Of a DNA stretch of 64,000 nt, positions 55,519-64,000 are shown piece by piece; within the stretch, counting starts at the first letter, position 1; every line of letters starts with the position of its first letter. A program made the position numbers and the translations under genes. This DNA is from Bradyrhizobium algeriense (GTDB lineage: Bacteria > Pseudomonadota > Alphaproteobacteria > Rhizobiales > Xanthobacteraceae). The notes under the pieces were generated by a model, which saw only the letters and a program-made list of their open reading frames with translations, ran no database searches and was not told the origin of the DNA. The stretch is from positions 1,922,001-1,986,000 of the forward strand of contig NZ_JAZHRV010000001.1 in the NCBI RefSeq assembly GCF_036924595.1, in the 5' to 3' direction.

Positions 55519-56637
55519 CTATGACCCCTTCGGATTGATCTCGGTGTAGTTGCCCTTGGCGTCCCACTTGTAAACGACGTAGTCGATGACCTTGATGTCG
55601 CCCTTGGCATCGAACCCCAACTTGCCAAGCACAGTGTCCCAATCGCTGGCCTTGATGGTCTCCATGACCTTCTTCGGATCGGTGGTCTTCGCCTTCGCCA
55701 CGGCCTGCGTCCAGACCTGCATCGCGGCATAGGTGTAGAGGGTGTAGCCTTCGGGATCGATGTTCTTGGCCTTGAACTTCTCGACGATGGCCTTGGCGGT
55801 CGCCTTGTTGCGCGGGTCGGGACCGAAGGTGAACAGCGTGCCTTCGGCGGCCGGCCCGGTGATCGAGGCGAATTCCTTGTCGTTCATGGCGTCGCCCGCC
55901 ATCAACACCGTCTTGAGGCCCTGGTCGCGCATCTGGCGCAGGATCAGGCCGGCTTCCTGATGGTAGCCGCCGACAAACACCAGATCGATATTGTCGCGCT
56001 TCAGCCGTGACACGATCGAGTTAAAATCCTTGTCGCCCTTGTTGTAGGATTCGAACATCTTCTCGGTGAAGCCGGCCTTGTTGAGCGCCTTCTTGGTTTC
56101 GTCGGCAAGGCCTTTGCCGTAGGTGGTCTTGTCGTTGAGGACGGCGACGTTCTTGCCCTTGTAGTTCTTGACGATGTAGTCGGCGGCAACCAGGCCCTGC
56201 TGGTCGTCGCGGCCGCAGACGCGCGCCACGTTCCAGAGCTTGCGCTCGGTAAACAGCGGGTTGGTCGAGGCCGGGGTAATCTGCAGCACGTTGCCGTCGG
56301 CGTAGGCTTCCGACGCCGGGATCGACGACGAGGAGCAGAAGTGACCGGCAACGAACGGGATCTTGGCGCTGGCGAACTTTTCCGCCACCGAGCGCGCCTG
56401 CTTGGGATCGCAGGCATCGTCGCCGATCTGCAGCGCCAGCTTCTTGCCGAGCACGCCGCCGGCGGCGTTGAAATCGGCCACGAATTGTTCGGCGCCGTTC
56501 TTCATCTGCCGGCCGAATGCGGATTCGCCGCCCGTCATCGGGCCCACCACTGCGATGGAGATGTCCTGCGCCAGCGCCGTTGTCGACAGCGCCAACGATG
56601 CGCCCAAAGCCAGGCCGATAAGTTTCAGTGATTTCAT
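55519..56637 (-). CDS. livK: branched-chain amino-acid ABC transporter substrate-binding protein
   Basis: This 372-aa periplasmic protein has a signal peptide (about 1-23, ALA-QD) and a two-lobed LivJ/LivK fold: ISIAVVGPMTGGESAFGRQM, FVADFNAAGGVLGKKL, FCSSSSIPASEAYADGNV and SRLKRDNIDLVFVGGY. It is the last gene of the livHMGFK group on the minus strand, about 180 bp after livF, and may also have its own promoter. The exact ligand is not certain. Confidence 0.92.
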   Translation of the reverse strand: MKSLKLIGLALGASLALSTTALAQDISIAVVGPMTGGESAFGRQMKNGAEQFVADFNAAGGVLGKKLALQIGDDACDPKQARSVAEKFASAKIPFVAGHFCSSSSIPASEAYADGNVLQITPASTNPLFTERKLWNVARVCGRDDQQGLVAADYIVKNYKGKNVAVLNDKTTYGKGLADETKKALNKAGFTEKMFESYNKGDKDFNSIVSRLKRDNIDLVFVGGYHQEAGLILRQMRDQGLKTVLMAGDAMNDKEFASITGPAAEGTLFTFGPDPRNKATAKAIVEKFKAKNIDPEGYTLYTYAAMQVWTQAVAKAKTTDPKKVMETIKASDWDTVLGKLGFDAKGDIKVIDYVVYKWDAKGNYTEINPKGS

Positions 56638-56815
56638 GAGATATCCTCGCAGGTCAGTCGATTTCAGGAAGCACCCGGCGGGCCGGGTACGAAAATCACG
56701 CCCATTGTCGGCTGATTTTACGGCGAAGTCATCGGCAATTTTCGGGCAAATCCGCGGTCGGTTCGCAGCATCTTGCCGCAGCGCCTGGGTAGGTGGGAGG
56801 CAGGTGGAAATGTGA

Positions 56816-57562
56816 CTACTCCCGCCGGCCGCCTTCCAGATAGGCAGCGCGGATTTCCGGGCGCTGCAGCAATTCGCTGCCGGTTCCGGACAGGGTGATC
56901 AGGCCGTTGACCATGACATAGCCCCGATGCGCCAGTTTCAGCGCGTGGTTGGCGTTCTGTTCGACGATCAGGACGGTCAGGCCGTCCTGCCGGTTCAGGG
57001 TCCGGATCGCATCGAAAATCTGCCGCGCGATCAGTGGGGCCAGCCCCAGCGACGGCTCGTCCAGCATCAACAGGCGCGGCCGGCTCATCAGGGCCCGGCC
57101 GATCGCCAGCATCTGCTGCTCGCCGCCGGACAGCGTGCCGCCGCGCTGGGTCATGCGTTCCTTCAGCCGCGGGAACAGCGCGAAGACGCGTTCCAGGCCG
57201 CTTGCCCGGTCGGCCTCGCTGCTATCGGTCGCATCGGCGCCCATCTGGAGGTTTTCCGCCACGCTCATGCGCGGGAAGATGCGGCGGCCCTCCGGGGATT
57301 GGGCGATGCGCAGCCGCGCGATCTCGTGCGTCGGCACGCCGGTGATGTCCTGGCCGTCGAATTCGATCCTCCCCGCACGGGCGCGGGGCCGGCCGAAAAT
57401 CGTCATCATCAGGGTCGACTTGCCGGCGCCGTTGGCGCCGATCAGGGCGACGATCTCGCCGGCGTTGATATCGAGATCAACGCCCTTCAGCGCCTCGATC
57501 TTGCCATAGGCCGCGCGTAGGGCGCGGATCGCGAGCAGGGGAGTCTTCGATGGGGCGGTCAC
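56816..57562 (-). CDS. livF: branched-chain amino-acid ABC transporter ATP-binding protein LivF
   Basis: This 248-aa ATPase has Walker A (GANGAGKST), the ABC signature (LSGGEQQM), Walker B (RLLMLDEPSLGLAP) and the H-loop region. The GTG start overlaps the LivG stop (GTGA). It pairs with LivG to drive transport through LivH and LivM. Confidence 0.95.
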   Translation of the reverse strand: MTAPSKTPLLAIRALRAAYGKIEALKGVDLDINAGEIVALIGANGAGKSTLMMTIFGRPRARAGRIEFDGQDITGVPTHEIARLRIAQSPEGRRIFPRMSVAENLQMGADATDSSEADRASGLERVFALFPRLKERMTQRGGTLSGGEQQMLAIGRALMSRPRLLMLDEPSLGLAPLIARQIFDAIRTLNRQDGLTVLIVEQNANHALKLAHRGYVMVNGLITLSGTGSELLQRPEIRAAYLEGGRRE

Positions 57563-58392
57563 GTTCCGCTCTCCATCACGGCGATGGCTTCCTCTTCATC
57601 CGTGCCGAGATAGGCCGCGATCACCTTGGGATCGTCGCGGATCTCGCGCGGCGTGCCTTCGGCGATCTTCAGCCCGTGATCCATCACGACGATGTGGTCG
57701 GAGATTTCCATCACCACGCTCATGTCGTGCTCGATCAGCAGGATCGAGGTGCCTTGATTCGCGCGGATCGAGAGCAGCAGTTCGCTTAAAGCGGCGCTTT
57801 CGCGCGCGTTGAGGCCGGCTGCCGGCTCGTCGAGGCAGAGCAGCGCGGGCTGGGTGCACATCGCGCGCGCGATCTCGAGACGCCGCTGGTCGCCATAGGG
57901 CAAATTGCCGGCGGCGTCGTCGGCGCGGTCCAGGAGCCCGATGCGGTCGAGCCAGGTCCGCGCCAGATCGATCGCGGCCTCCTCGGCCTTGCGCCAGGAC
58001 GGCGCGCCGATCAGCCCGAGAAACGTCAGCCCGGAGGCGCGCATCAGCGCATTGTGCTGCGCCACCATCAGGTTCTCCAGCACCGTCATGCCGGGAAACA
58101 GCCGGATGTTCTGGAAGGTGCGTGCGACCTTGGCCAGCTTGGAAATCCGGAAATCGTTCAGCTGTTCGAGCTGGATGGCGTGGCCATTATCATGCGCGAG
58201 CCGCATCGCGCCTGACGTTGGCTTGTAGAAGCCGGTGATGCAGTTGAAGACGGTGGTCTTGCCGGCGCCGTTCGGCCCGATCAGCGCGGTGATCTTGCGC
58301 CGCTCGGCATTGAAGGAGAGTTCGTTGACGGCGACGATGCCGCCGAAGCGCATCGACAGGCTATCGACGGACAGGATCTGGTCGCCGCTCAT
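57559..58392 (-). CDS. livG: branched-chain amino-acid ABC transporter ATP-binding protein LivG
   Basis: This 277-aa ATPase has Walker A (GPNGAGKTT), a degenerate signature (NLPYGDQRRLEIARA) and Walker B (ALLCLDEPAAGL). Its ATG overlaps the LivM stop (ATGA). The LivG type is recognised by its insert between Walker A and the signature (FQNIRLFPGMTVLENLMVAQ). Confidence 0.95.
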   Translation of the reverse strand: MSGDQILSVDSLSMRFGGIVAVNELSFNAERRKITALIGPNGAGKTTVFNCITGFYKPTSGAMRLAHDNGHAIQLEQLNDFRISKLAKVARTFQNIRLFPGMTVLENLMVAQHNALMRASGLTFLGLIGAPSWRKAEEAAIDLARTWLDRIGLLDRADDAAGNLPYGDQRRLEIARAMCTQPALLCLDEPAAGLNARESAALSELLLSIRANQGTSILLIEHDMSVVMEISDHIVVMDHGLKIAEGTPREIRDDPKVIAAYLGTDEEEAIAVMESGT

Positions 58393-59720
58393 CCGTGTCC
58401 CTCCTTGACGAGGTCGGACGAGATTGCCTGATTGCGCTCGAGGAACACGGTCGGCGCGCGATGGCCGATTAGGCCGCGCGGCCGCCAGATCATCAACAGC
58501 ACCATCGCCATGCCGAACACCAGCATGCGGTACTGGTCGAGCCCTCGAAAAAGCTCGAAGCCGCCGATCATGGCAAGTGCTGCGAGCGCGACGCCGAGTT
58601 GCGAACCCATGCCGCCCAGCACCACGATCGCCAGCACCAGCGCCGATTCATGGAAGGTGAAGGATTCCGGGCTGATGAAGCCCTGCCGCGTCGCGAAGAA
58701 TGCGCCGGCTAAACCGCCGAACATTGCGCCCGTCGCAAACGCCGTCAGCTTGGTCGTGGTGGTGTTGATGCCGAGCGCGCGGCAGGCGACTTCGTCCTCG
58801 CGCAACGCTTCCCAGGCGCGGCCGATCGGCAGCCGCCGCAGCCGGATCGTGACCCAGTTGGTGAGCAGCGCCAGCGCCAGGATCAAATAGAACAGGAACA
58901 CGATGCGGTGCGTCGGCGAGAATTCGATGCCGAGCCTGGCCGCAAGCCCGTCATCGGCCGGTGTGAGCGGAATGCCGAACAGGGTTGGCCGGGGAATGCC
59001 GGTGACGCCGTTCGGCCCGCCGGTCAGGGTCTGCCAGTTGATGATGACGAGGCGGATGATCTCGCCGAAGGCTAACGTGACAATGGCGAGATAGTCGCCG
59101 CGCAGCCGCAGCACGGGAAAGCCGAGCAGCACGCCCCAGAACGCGGCCAGAATGCCGGCGAGCGGCAGGCATACCCAGAACGACAATCCGAAATTGGTCG
59201 CCAGCAGCGCGTAGGAATAGGCGCCGACCGCGTAGAACGCGACATAGCCGAGGTCGAGCAGGCCGGCGAGGCCGACCACCACGTTCAGCCCCCATCCAAG
59301 CATCACGTAAGTGAGCACGAGGATGCCGAGGTCGAGAATGTAGCGCTCGTCGTAGAACAGGACCGGCACCAGAAACGTGAACACCAGCAGCACCGGTGCG
59401 ATGGCGCGGCGCGCGACGGCGAGGGTGCTTTGCACGGAAGGTGGCACGATTCTGACGGTGCCGACCGGTCCCCACCATTGCCGCAGCAACTCGACGAGGA
59501 TGCTACCGCCGAACACGGCCGCGACCATGACGGCGAGGTCGCCGAACCGCGTCCAGTAGATCAATTGTCCCTGCGGTCCGGCCTCGGTGCGCACGCCGAT
59601 CATCAGCGAAAACAGCACCAGCGCCACCAGCGCGCTGATCAGCGCTTTCTTGAGGATGAAGGCGGCGCCCGGAGCGCGCGAGGTTTGGGCGGCGGGGGGT
59701 GCGCTCACGCTGCCGCCCAT
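58389..59720 (-). CDS. livM: branched-chain amino-acid ABC transporter permease LivM
   Basis: This 443-aa permease has about ten hydrophobic segments, including an N-terminal extra pair before the core (YVMLGWGLNVVVGLAGLLDL, then VAFYAVGAYSYALL). It is longer than many LivM proteins because of an N-terminal extension of about 100 residues. The start overlaps the livH stop (TGATG). Confidence 0.94.
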   Translation of the reverse strand: MGGSVSAPPAAQTSRAPGAAFILKKALISALVALVLFSLMIGVRTEAGPQGQLIYWTRFGDLAVMVAAVFGGSILVELLRQWWGPVGTVRIVPPSVQSTLAVARRAIAPVLLVFTFLVPVLFYDERYILDLGILVLTYVMLGWGLNVVVGLAGLLDLGYVAFYAVGAYSYALLATNFGLSFWVCLPLAGILAAFWGVLLGFPVLRLRGDYLAIVTLAFGEIIRLVIINWQTLTGGPNGVTGIPRPTLFGIPLTPADDGLAARLGIEFSPTHRIVFLFYLILALALLTNWVTIRLRRLPIGRAWEALREDEVACRALGINTTTTKLTAFATGAMFGGLAGAFFATRQGFISPESFTFHESALVLAIVVLGGMGSQLGVALAALAMIGGFELFRGLDQYRMLVFGMAMVLLMIWRPRGLIGHRAPTVFLERNQAISSDLVKEGHG

Positions 59721-60637
59721 CAGACTTTTTCGACTTCAGGCCGGCCGAGCAGGCCGGTCGGAAGGAAGATCAGGACCACGATCAGGATCGAGAACGCGGC
59801 GACGTCCTTGTACTCGACCGAGAAGTAGGCCGACCACAATGTTTCGATCAGGCCGATGAGTAGCCCGCCCAGCATCGCGCCGGGCAGCGAGCCGATGCCG
59901 CCGAGCACCGCGGCGGTGAACGCCTTGATGCCGGCGACGAAGCCCATGAAGAAATCGACCAGCCCATAATAGAGCAGGTACATCATGCCGGCGACGGCGG
60001 CGAGCGCAGCCCCGATCACGAAGGTCATGGAGATGGTGCGGTCGACGTCGACGCCGAGCAGCGAAGCCATGGTCTGGTCCTGCTCGCAGGCGCGCATGTC
60101 GCGCCCGAGCCGGGTGCGCGATACCAGCCAGGTGAACAGCGCCAGCAGCACCACGGTGGTGATGACGACGATGATCTGGACGTTGGAAAGCTGCACCACG
60201 AAGCCTTCGGCGCCCTCGTGCAGGGTATAGCCGCCCGTGATGATCGGCGGCACCGGTTTGACGCGCGCGCCCTGCGCCACCTGGGAATAATTGGTCAGCA
60301 CGAATGACATACCGATCGCGGAAAGCATCGGCGCCAGGCGGAACGAGTGCCGCAGCGGCCGGTAGGCGATGCGTTCCACCGTCCAGCCATAGAGCGCCGT
60401 GATCGCCATCGATACCAGCAGTACCACCAGCAGGATCAGGGGGACGGCGGTCAGGCCGAACGAGACCAGGATCAGGAAGGTGATCAGGGCGATGAAGCCG
60501 CCGATCATGAAAATATCGCCATGGGCGAAATTGATCATGCCGACAATGCCGTAGACCATGGTGTAGCCGATGGCGATCAGGCCGTAGATCGAGCCGAGCA
60601 CGAGGCCGTTGATCAGTTGCTGGGCGAAATAATCCAT
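59720..60637 (-). CDS. livH: branched-chain amino-acid ABC transporter permease LivH
   Basis: This 305-aa permease is the first gene of the operon, with eight or so membrane segments. Family blocks are LINGLVLGSIYGLIAIGYTM, GMINFAHGDIFMIGGF and KAFTAAVLGGIGSLPGAMLG. The promoter must lie in the 270-bp region upstream, though none is clear. Confidence 0.95.
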   Translation of the reverse strand: MDYFAQQLINGLVLGSIYGLIAIGYTMVYGIVGMINFAHGDIFMIGGFIALITFLILVSFGLTAVPLILLVVLLVSMAITALYGWTVERIAYRPLRHSFRLAPMLSAIGMSFVLTNYSQVAQGARVKPVPPIITGGYTLHEGAEGFVVQLSNVQIIVVITTVVLLALFTWLVSRTRLGRDMRACEQDQTMASLLGVDVDRTISMTFVIGAALAAVAGMMYLLYYGLVDFFMGFVAGIKAFTAAVLGGIGSLPGAMLGGLLIGLIETLWSAYFSVEYKDVAAFSILIVVLIFLPTGLLGRPEVEKV

Positions 60638-60911
60638 GCGCTGCCGTAGTTAGAGCCGCGACGCGGCGAGAGCTCCGGCAGCCCGATGCGACGCGTCGTG
60701 TCGTTTTCTAACAGGTGGGAACCGGGGGCGGCAACAGCGCCGGCTGCGGCTTATTTGGCTTGTACAGAGCTAGTTTTTCAGCACGGGTTCCCGCTTCACA
60801 GTGCTGCCACGCCTTTGCCGCGCAATGATCGCAGCGGAACCGGCATTCCCTTGCAACGAATGTCATGCCTTTCCGTTCATCCCGGCTATGGTCAACAACG
60901 GAGATCCCCCA

Positions 60912-61079
60912 ATGACCAATCAGAACAACCCGGGCCAGCAGAACCAGAACCCGGGTCAGAAGCCCGGTCAGCAGCAGCAGGGTGGCGGCCAGAAGCCGGG
61001 CCAGCAGCAGCAAGATCCGGGCCGTGAGAAGCCGAATCCCAACCGTCAGGGGAAGCAGATGCCTGATCAGGACAGCTAG
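60912..61079 (+). CDS. small Gln/Gly/Pro-rich protein, 55 aa
   Basis: This short frame is made of repeats like NPGQQNQ and KPGQQQQ; the whole product is hydrophilic and predicted to be disordered. It starts at ATG 60912 and is followed by a strong terminator, which supports a real transcript. Similar small proteins seem common in Bradyrhizobium. The role is unknown. Confidence 0.7.
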   Translation: MTNQNNPGQQNQNPGQKPGQQQQGGGQKPGQQQQDPGREKPNPNRQGKQMPDQDS

Positions 61080-61104
61080 CCGGACGGGTGAGTGAGTGAA
61101 GAAG

Positions 61105-61133
61105 GCCCTGCCGAAAGGCGGGGCTTTTCTTTT
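61105..61133 (+). terminator. Rho-independent terminator after the small protein gene
   Basis: An 8-bp stem (gccctgcc / ggcggggc, one T-G pair) with a GAAA loop is followed by ttttctttt. It starts 25 bp after the stop. Confidence 0.92.
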
Positions 61134-61305
61134 GTGGCGCTCGGCCCGCCACCGTCATGGCCGAACTCGTGTGATGAACCCTCGGGTCAAGCCGGGGGCA
61201 AATGGATGGTCCGGGAAATTAAGGTGAACAAACGGTTTAAATTGCCGCCCGGATTTTGCGGGCGTTAGGTCGCCGTCGCCCCGTTGGGGGCTGGGGGGAA
61301 GCGGC

Positions 61306-61812
61306 ATGATCGGAAACAGGCGGATCAGCACATTCAACGGCGCGCTGCTGGCGGCCTATTTCATTCCGGCCTGGACCATCGCAGCCTTCAAGATCGTCGT
61401 TTCGCCGATCCACGGTCTCTATGAGCGGCCGAACATTTCGCTGGCGCTGTTCGTCAGCGACCACCTGCAGCTCAGTGGATTGGCCACCGTTCGCGTCGCC
61501 TGGCTGCTGGCGCTCGGCCAGATGACCGTGGTGGCGTTCCTTGCGGCCTTTCTGGTTTTCATCACCCGCGCGTCGGCCCGCCGGAGCGGCGGCTGCGAGG
61601 AAGCGCTCGGCATCGCACTGTTGATCGGTAGCGTGATGAGTTTTGCCGGCGTGCTGATGGCCTCGCAGGCCGGCGAGACTTCAGCGCTTCGGCTGCATGC
61701 GGCCGAGCTCATGATGATGCTCGGCACCGTCATTATCATGCTGATCGAGCGGCCCGCGCCGCCGCAGCAGGCCGGCGCTGCGCCCACCGAGCTATCCCTT
61801 CAGCGAAGCTAG
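61306..61812 (+). CDS. four-helix membrane protein of unknown function
   Basis: This 168-aa protein has about four membrane helices (about 10-30, 62-85, 100-118, 130-148). No family is recognised. It begins MIGNRRISTFNGALLAAYFI, and the C-terminus is Pro/Ala-rich. It is convergent with an MFS gene and overlaps its 3' end by 4 bp. Confidence 0.72.
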   Translation: MIGNRRISTFNGALLAAYFIPAWTIAAFKIVVSPIHGLYERPNISLALFVSDHLQLSGLATVRVAWLLALGQMTVVAFLAAFLVFITRASARRSGGCEEALGIALLIGSVMSFAGVLMASQAGETSALRLHAAELMMMLGTVIIMLIERPAPPQQAGAAPTELSLQRS

Positions 61813-63065
61813 TTCGACGACGAGCCGCTCTTTGCAGCGCGGCGATACAGGACGAACAGAGACGCCAACAGCACGGCAGCCGACACGCCGAGCGACCAGT
61901 GAATGCCGATCGCGGCACCGGCGAGGCCCACGGTGATGCCGCTGAACGCCCGCATGCCGAGGCCGGCCATATTGAACAGGCCGACAACGCGGCCGCGGAT
62001 GTCGGCGGGGGCATTTATCTGCACCAGCGCCTGCGCCATCGTGTTGAACGACAGCTCGAAGAAACCGGCGGCGAACAGCAATGCGATCGCAAGCGTGTAA
62101 ATCCCGACGGACGCGAAGGCGAGCAGGGACAGGCTCCACAGAATGGCGAGCACGATGGCTGTCCGGGGATCAGGCTTCAGCCGTCCCCACGCTTCGAGGG
62201 CGACGCCCGCAAGCAGCGCGCCGGCGGCGTCGGCGGCCAGCAGCACGCTGTAGGATACGCCGGGGTCGCCATGCCCGAGATCGCCGGCAAAGCCCGGCAT
62301 CTGGGCATGGTAGGCGTTGCCGATCATGAAGGAAGTCAGCCCGGCGAGCAGCGTCATCGAGGTCAGGACCCGCTGCGTGCCGATGTCGCGGATGGTCTGC
62401 ATGATGTCGGCAAGGCCGCGGACGGGGATGCGTCGGGGTGCGGCGTCCTTGGCCTTCGTGGGCGCCCAGAACAGCCAGAGCAGCATCGGCAGATAGAACA
62501 GCGTGTTGAAAATGATGCCGTCGGATGGGCCGAGCGCCAGCATGATGACGCCGCCCACGGCCGGACCGACCAGGATGCCGAGATAGCGCGCCGTCGCGTT
62601 CAGCCGCACCGCGCTCGGCAGATTGGCCGGACCCACGATGTCGTAGAGCAGCAACTGGTTCGGCGTCTGCCACAGCACGCCGGCGCAGCCATGGATGACG
62701 AGCAGCAGCATCGCGTGCCACATCTCAAGCGTGTCGGTGATGAAGAAAAATCCCCATCCTGCCGAGGCCACGATGAAGAGCAGCATCCCGCACTGGATGA
62801 TACGGCGCGGATCGAACCGGTCCGCCAGCGAGCCTACGGCGACCGAAAACAGCAGGAACGGAAGCCAGTGCGACAGCACCGCGAAGCCGGCCAGCGCGGG
62901 GGAATGGAATTTCTGAAAGACCACCCAATAGCTGATCACGTGCTCGATATTGTCGGCCATCATGGCCAGCACATAGGCCATGAACTGGGCGCGATAGGGC
63001 GCGGACTTCAAGGCCGCGAACGAGCCGGAAGCCGCCACGGGTTTCGTCGAATGTTCGGAGTTCAA
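61809..63065 (-). CDS. MFS transporter, enterobactin-exporter-like
   Basis: This 418-aa transporter has twelve predicted helices; the first is MAYVLAMMADNIEHVISYWV. It has the loop 2-3 motif SLADRFDPRRI and the later blocks LLYDIVGPANLPSAVRLNAT and FFELSFNTMAQALVQINAPA, typical of the MFS_3 (EntS-like) group. The start is a TTG at 63065, where AGGTG precedes at a good distance; the frame is open upstream. The substrate is unknown. Confidence 0.88.
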   Translation of the reverse strand: MNSEHSTKPVAASGSFAALKSAPYRAQFMAYVLAMMADNIEHVISYWVVFQKFHSPALAGFAVLSHWLPFLLFSVAVGSLADRFDPRRIIQCGMLLFIVASAGWGFFFITDTLEMWHAMLLLVIHGCAGVLWQTPNQLLLYDIVGPANLPSAVRLNATARYLGILVGPAVGGVIMLALGPSDGIIFNTLFYLPMLLWLFWAPTKAKDAAPRRIPVRGLADIMQTIRDIGTQRVLTSMTLLAGLTSFMIGNAYHAQMPGFAGDLGHGDPGVSYSVLLAADAAGALLAGVALEAWGRLKPDPRTAIVLAILWSLSLLAFASVGIYTLAIALLFAAGFFELSFNTMAQALVQINAPADIRGRVVGLFNMAGLGMRAFSGITVGLAGAAIGIHWSLGVSAAVLLASLFVLYRRAAKSGSSSN

Positions 63066-63176
63066 GATATCACCTGGGCAGGACTTCACCGGCTCGGCGC
63101 TGCAATGCTGCCGGGCCGGCATTTTGCTCGCGCCGATACACGCTCGTGGTTCGGCGCTCAAGACACTTGGGCGTGC

Positions 63177-64000
63177 TCAGGCGAAATAGTTGTCCTGATC
63201 GAGATCGGCGATGAGCCCCGGCTGCTCCGGCTTCCATCCCACCGCCGCTCTGGTGCGCGCGCTCGAGGCCGGCATGTCCATCGCGGCGAATCTCGCGATC
63301 CAGCCGAAATGCGCAGGTGCCTCGTCATGCGTTTTGGAAATGACGGGCACGCCGAGCCTGCGGCCGATCACTTCGGCGATCTTTTTGAACGGCACGCCTT
63401 CGTCGGCGACCGCGTGATAGGGGCCGCCCTCGACGACCTGTTCGAGCGCAAGCCGGTAGAGGCGGGCCGCATCGAGCCGGTGCACACCGGGCCAGCGGTT
63501 CGCTCCATCACCGACATAGGCCGCGACGCCTTTCTCGCGTGCGATATCGATCAGGCGCGGGACGAAACCGTGATCGCCATCGCCATGGGTCGATGCCGCC
63601 AGCCGGACCGCGGACGCGCGCACACCCCGTGCCGCAACGGCAGCGGCCGCGGCCTCGGAGGCGCGCGGGAAATCGGGAGCGGGCCTGTCGGCCTCGGTCG
63701 CGATCCGGCCCGGCGCCAGCGAGCCAAATGCTGACGTCACCAGCATCGGCCGCTTGGACCCTTCAAGCTCGGCGCCCATCGCTTCGATCGCACGCCGGTC
63801 TTCCGCGCAATTCTCCAGAAATCTCGAGAAGTCGTGGTTGAAGGCGGTGTGGATGACAGCGTCCGCCCTGCGCGCGCCGTCGCGAAGGCTCTCCAGATCT
63901 TCGAGCGAGCCGCGATGGGCTTCCGCGCCCAGGCCCGCGAGTGCGCTCGCTCCGGCATCGGAGCGGGTGAGACCAAGTACCTGATGGCCCGATGTGATGA
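63177..64000 (-). CDS. atypical SDR family NAD(P)-dependent oxidoreductase/epimerase (partial, N-terminus beyond window)
   Basis: The frame continues past the right edge, so the N-terminal Rossmann GxxGxxG is not seen. The visible part, about 273 residues, begins [17 protein letters not shown] and contains [41 protein letters not shown] and the C-terminal [15 protein letters not shown]. These fit the extended or atypical SDR proteins related to NAD-dependent epimerases. The usual YxxxK is not obvious. The ATG at 63779 is internal, not the start. Confidence 0.85.
   Translation of the reverse strand, partial: ITSGHQVLGLTRSDAGASALAGLGAEAHRGSLEDLESLRDGARRADAVIHTAFNHDFSRFLENCAEDRRAIEAMGAELEGSKRPMLVTSAFGSLAPGRIATEADRPAPDFPRASEAAAAAVAARGVRASAVRLAASTHGDGDHGFVPRLIDIAREKGVAAYVGDGANRWPGVHRLDAARLYRLALEQVVEGGPYHAVADEGVPFKKIAEVIGRRLGVPVISKTHDEAPAHFGWIARFAAMDMPASSARTRAAVGWKPEQPGLIADLDQDNYFA

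Noticed and set aside
61899..63734. Plus-strand open frame of about 611 codons opposite the MFS and SDR genes
   Set aside because: It crosses two genes with clear family matches on the minus strand and reads as low-complexity Arg/His/Gly sequence.
1..64000. tRNA, rRNA, insertion sequence or prophage genes
   Set aside because: No cloverleaf, rRNA segment, transposase, integrase or phage structural gene could be recognised in the window by reading.

Overview
The window looks like a chromosomal segment of a Bradyrhizobium-type alphaproteobacterium (Nitrobacteraceae). The reasons are the high GC content, the NarL-, TetR- and MarR-type regulators, the EgtB/EgtD pair, a complete Liv ABC transporter, many sensory kinases, and dispersed palindromic intergenic elements (near 12067, 37519, 40036 and 46831) of a kind I know from Bradyrhizobium genomes. 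The species assignment is inferred; no rRNA or tRNA gene was seen.

Layout. 0-2.9 kb: ergothioneine genes (egtD partial, egtB), a CGFS glutaredoxin and a macro-domain protein. 2.9-8.8 kb: two tandem paralogous serine hydrolases, then a divergent GH1/GH17 pair acting on beta-glucosides and beta-glucans. 8.8-14 kb: threonine aldolase, FMN-dependent alpha-hydroxyacid dehydrogenase, rpsD with a clear terminator, an acyltransferase-fold protein and an HpcH/HpaI aldolase. 14-17.5 kb: a class A beta-lactamase, another serine hydrolase, a GlcG-like protein and at least two gene relics. 17.6-21.2 kb: one very unusual 1179-aa protein. It joins a degenerate NarL-type receiver and LuxR DNA-binding domain to a VCBS domain, RTX calcium-binding repeats and a long His/Ser/Gly-rich tandem repeat. 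21.4-26 kb: two small proteins, murI, a RidA/TetR divergent pair with three matching operators, and purB.

26-30.5 kb: a NarX/NarL-type two-component pair divergent from a tightly overlapping three-gene unit, made of an ExbB/TolQ/MotA-like proton channel and two membrane proteins I do not recognise. 30.5-35 kb: a TetR gene preceded by a 37-codon ORF and a palindromic operator, a serine hydrolase-PDZ protein and an FAD monooxygenase. 35-41 kb: a metallophosphatase followed by a Ser/Thr kinase-UspA fusion, a glycine-zipper protein, rpe, an EF-hand protein and a P1-family peptidase. 41-43.8 kb: a MarR / Bug-type binding protein / O-methyltransferase operon behind a near-consensus promoter. 43.8-55.3 kb: a signalling block with a MASE4 hybrid kinase, a lone receiver, an HWE kinase and a 2095-aa soluble hybrid kinase carrying eleven 92-aa HAMP-type repeats and three receivers. 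55.5-60.6 kb: livHMGFK. 60.9-64 kb: a small Gln/Gly/Pro-rich protein, a membrane protein, an MFS transporter and a truncated SDR-family gene.

The best candidates for undescribed biology are the regulator-VCBS/RTX fusion (17632-21171) and the proton-channel unit with its divergent two-component system (26166-30484). Less striking are the phosphatase/kinase-Usp pair and the poly-HAMP signalling cluster.
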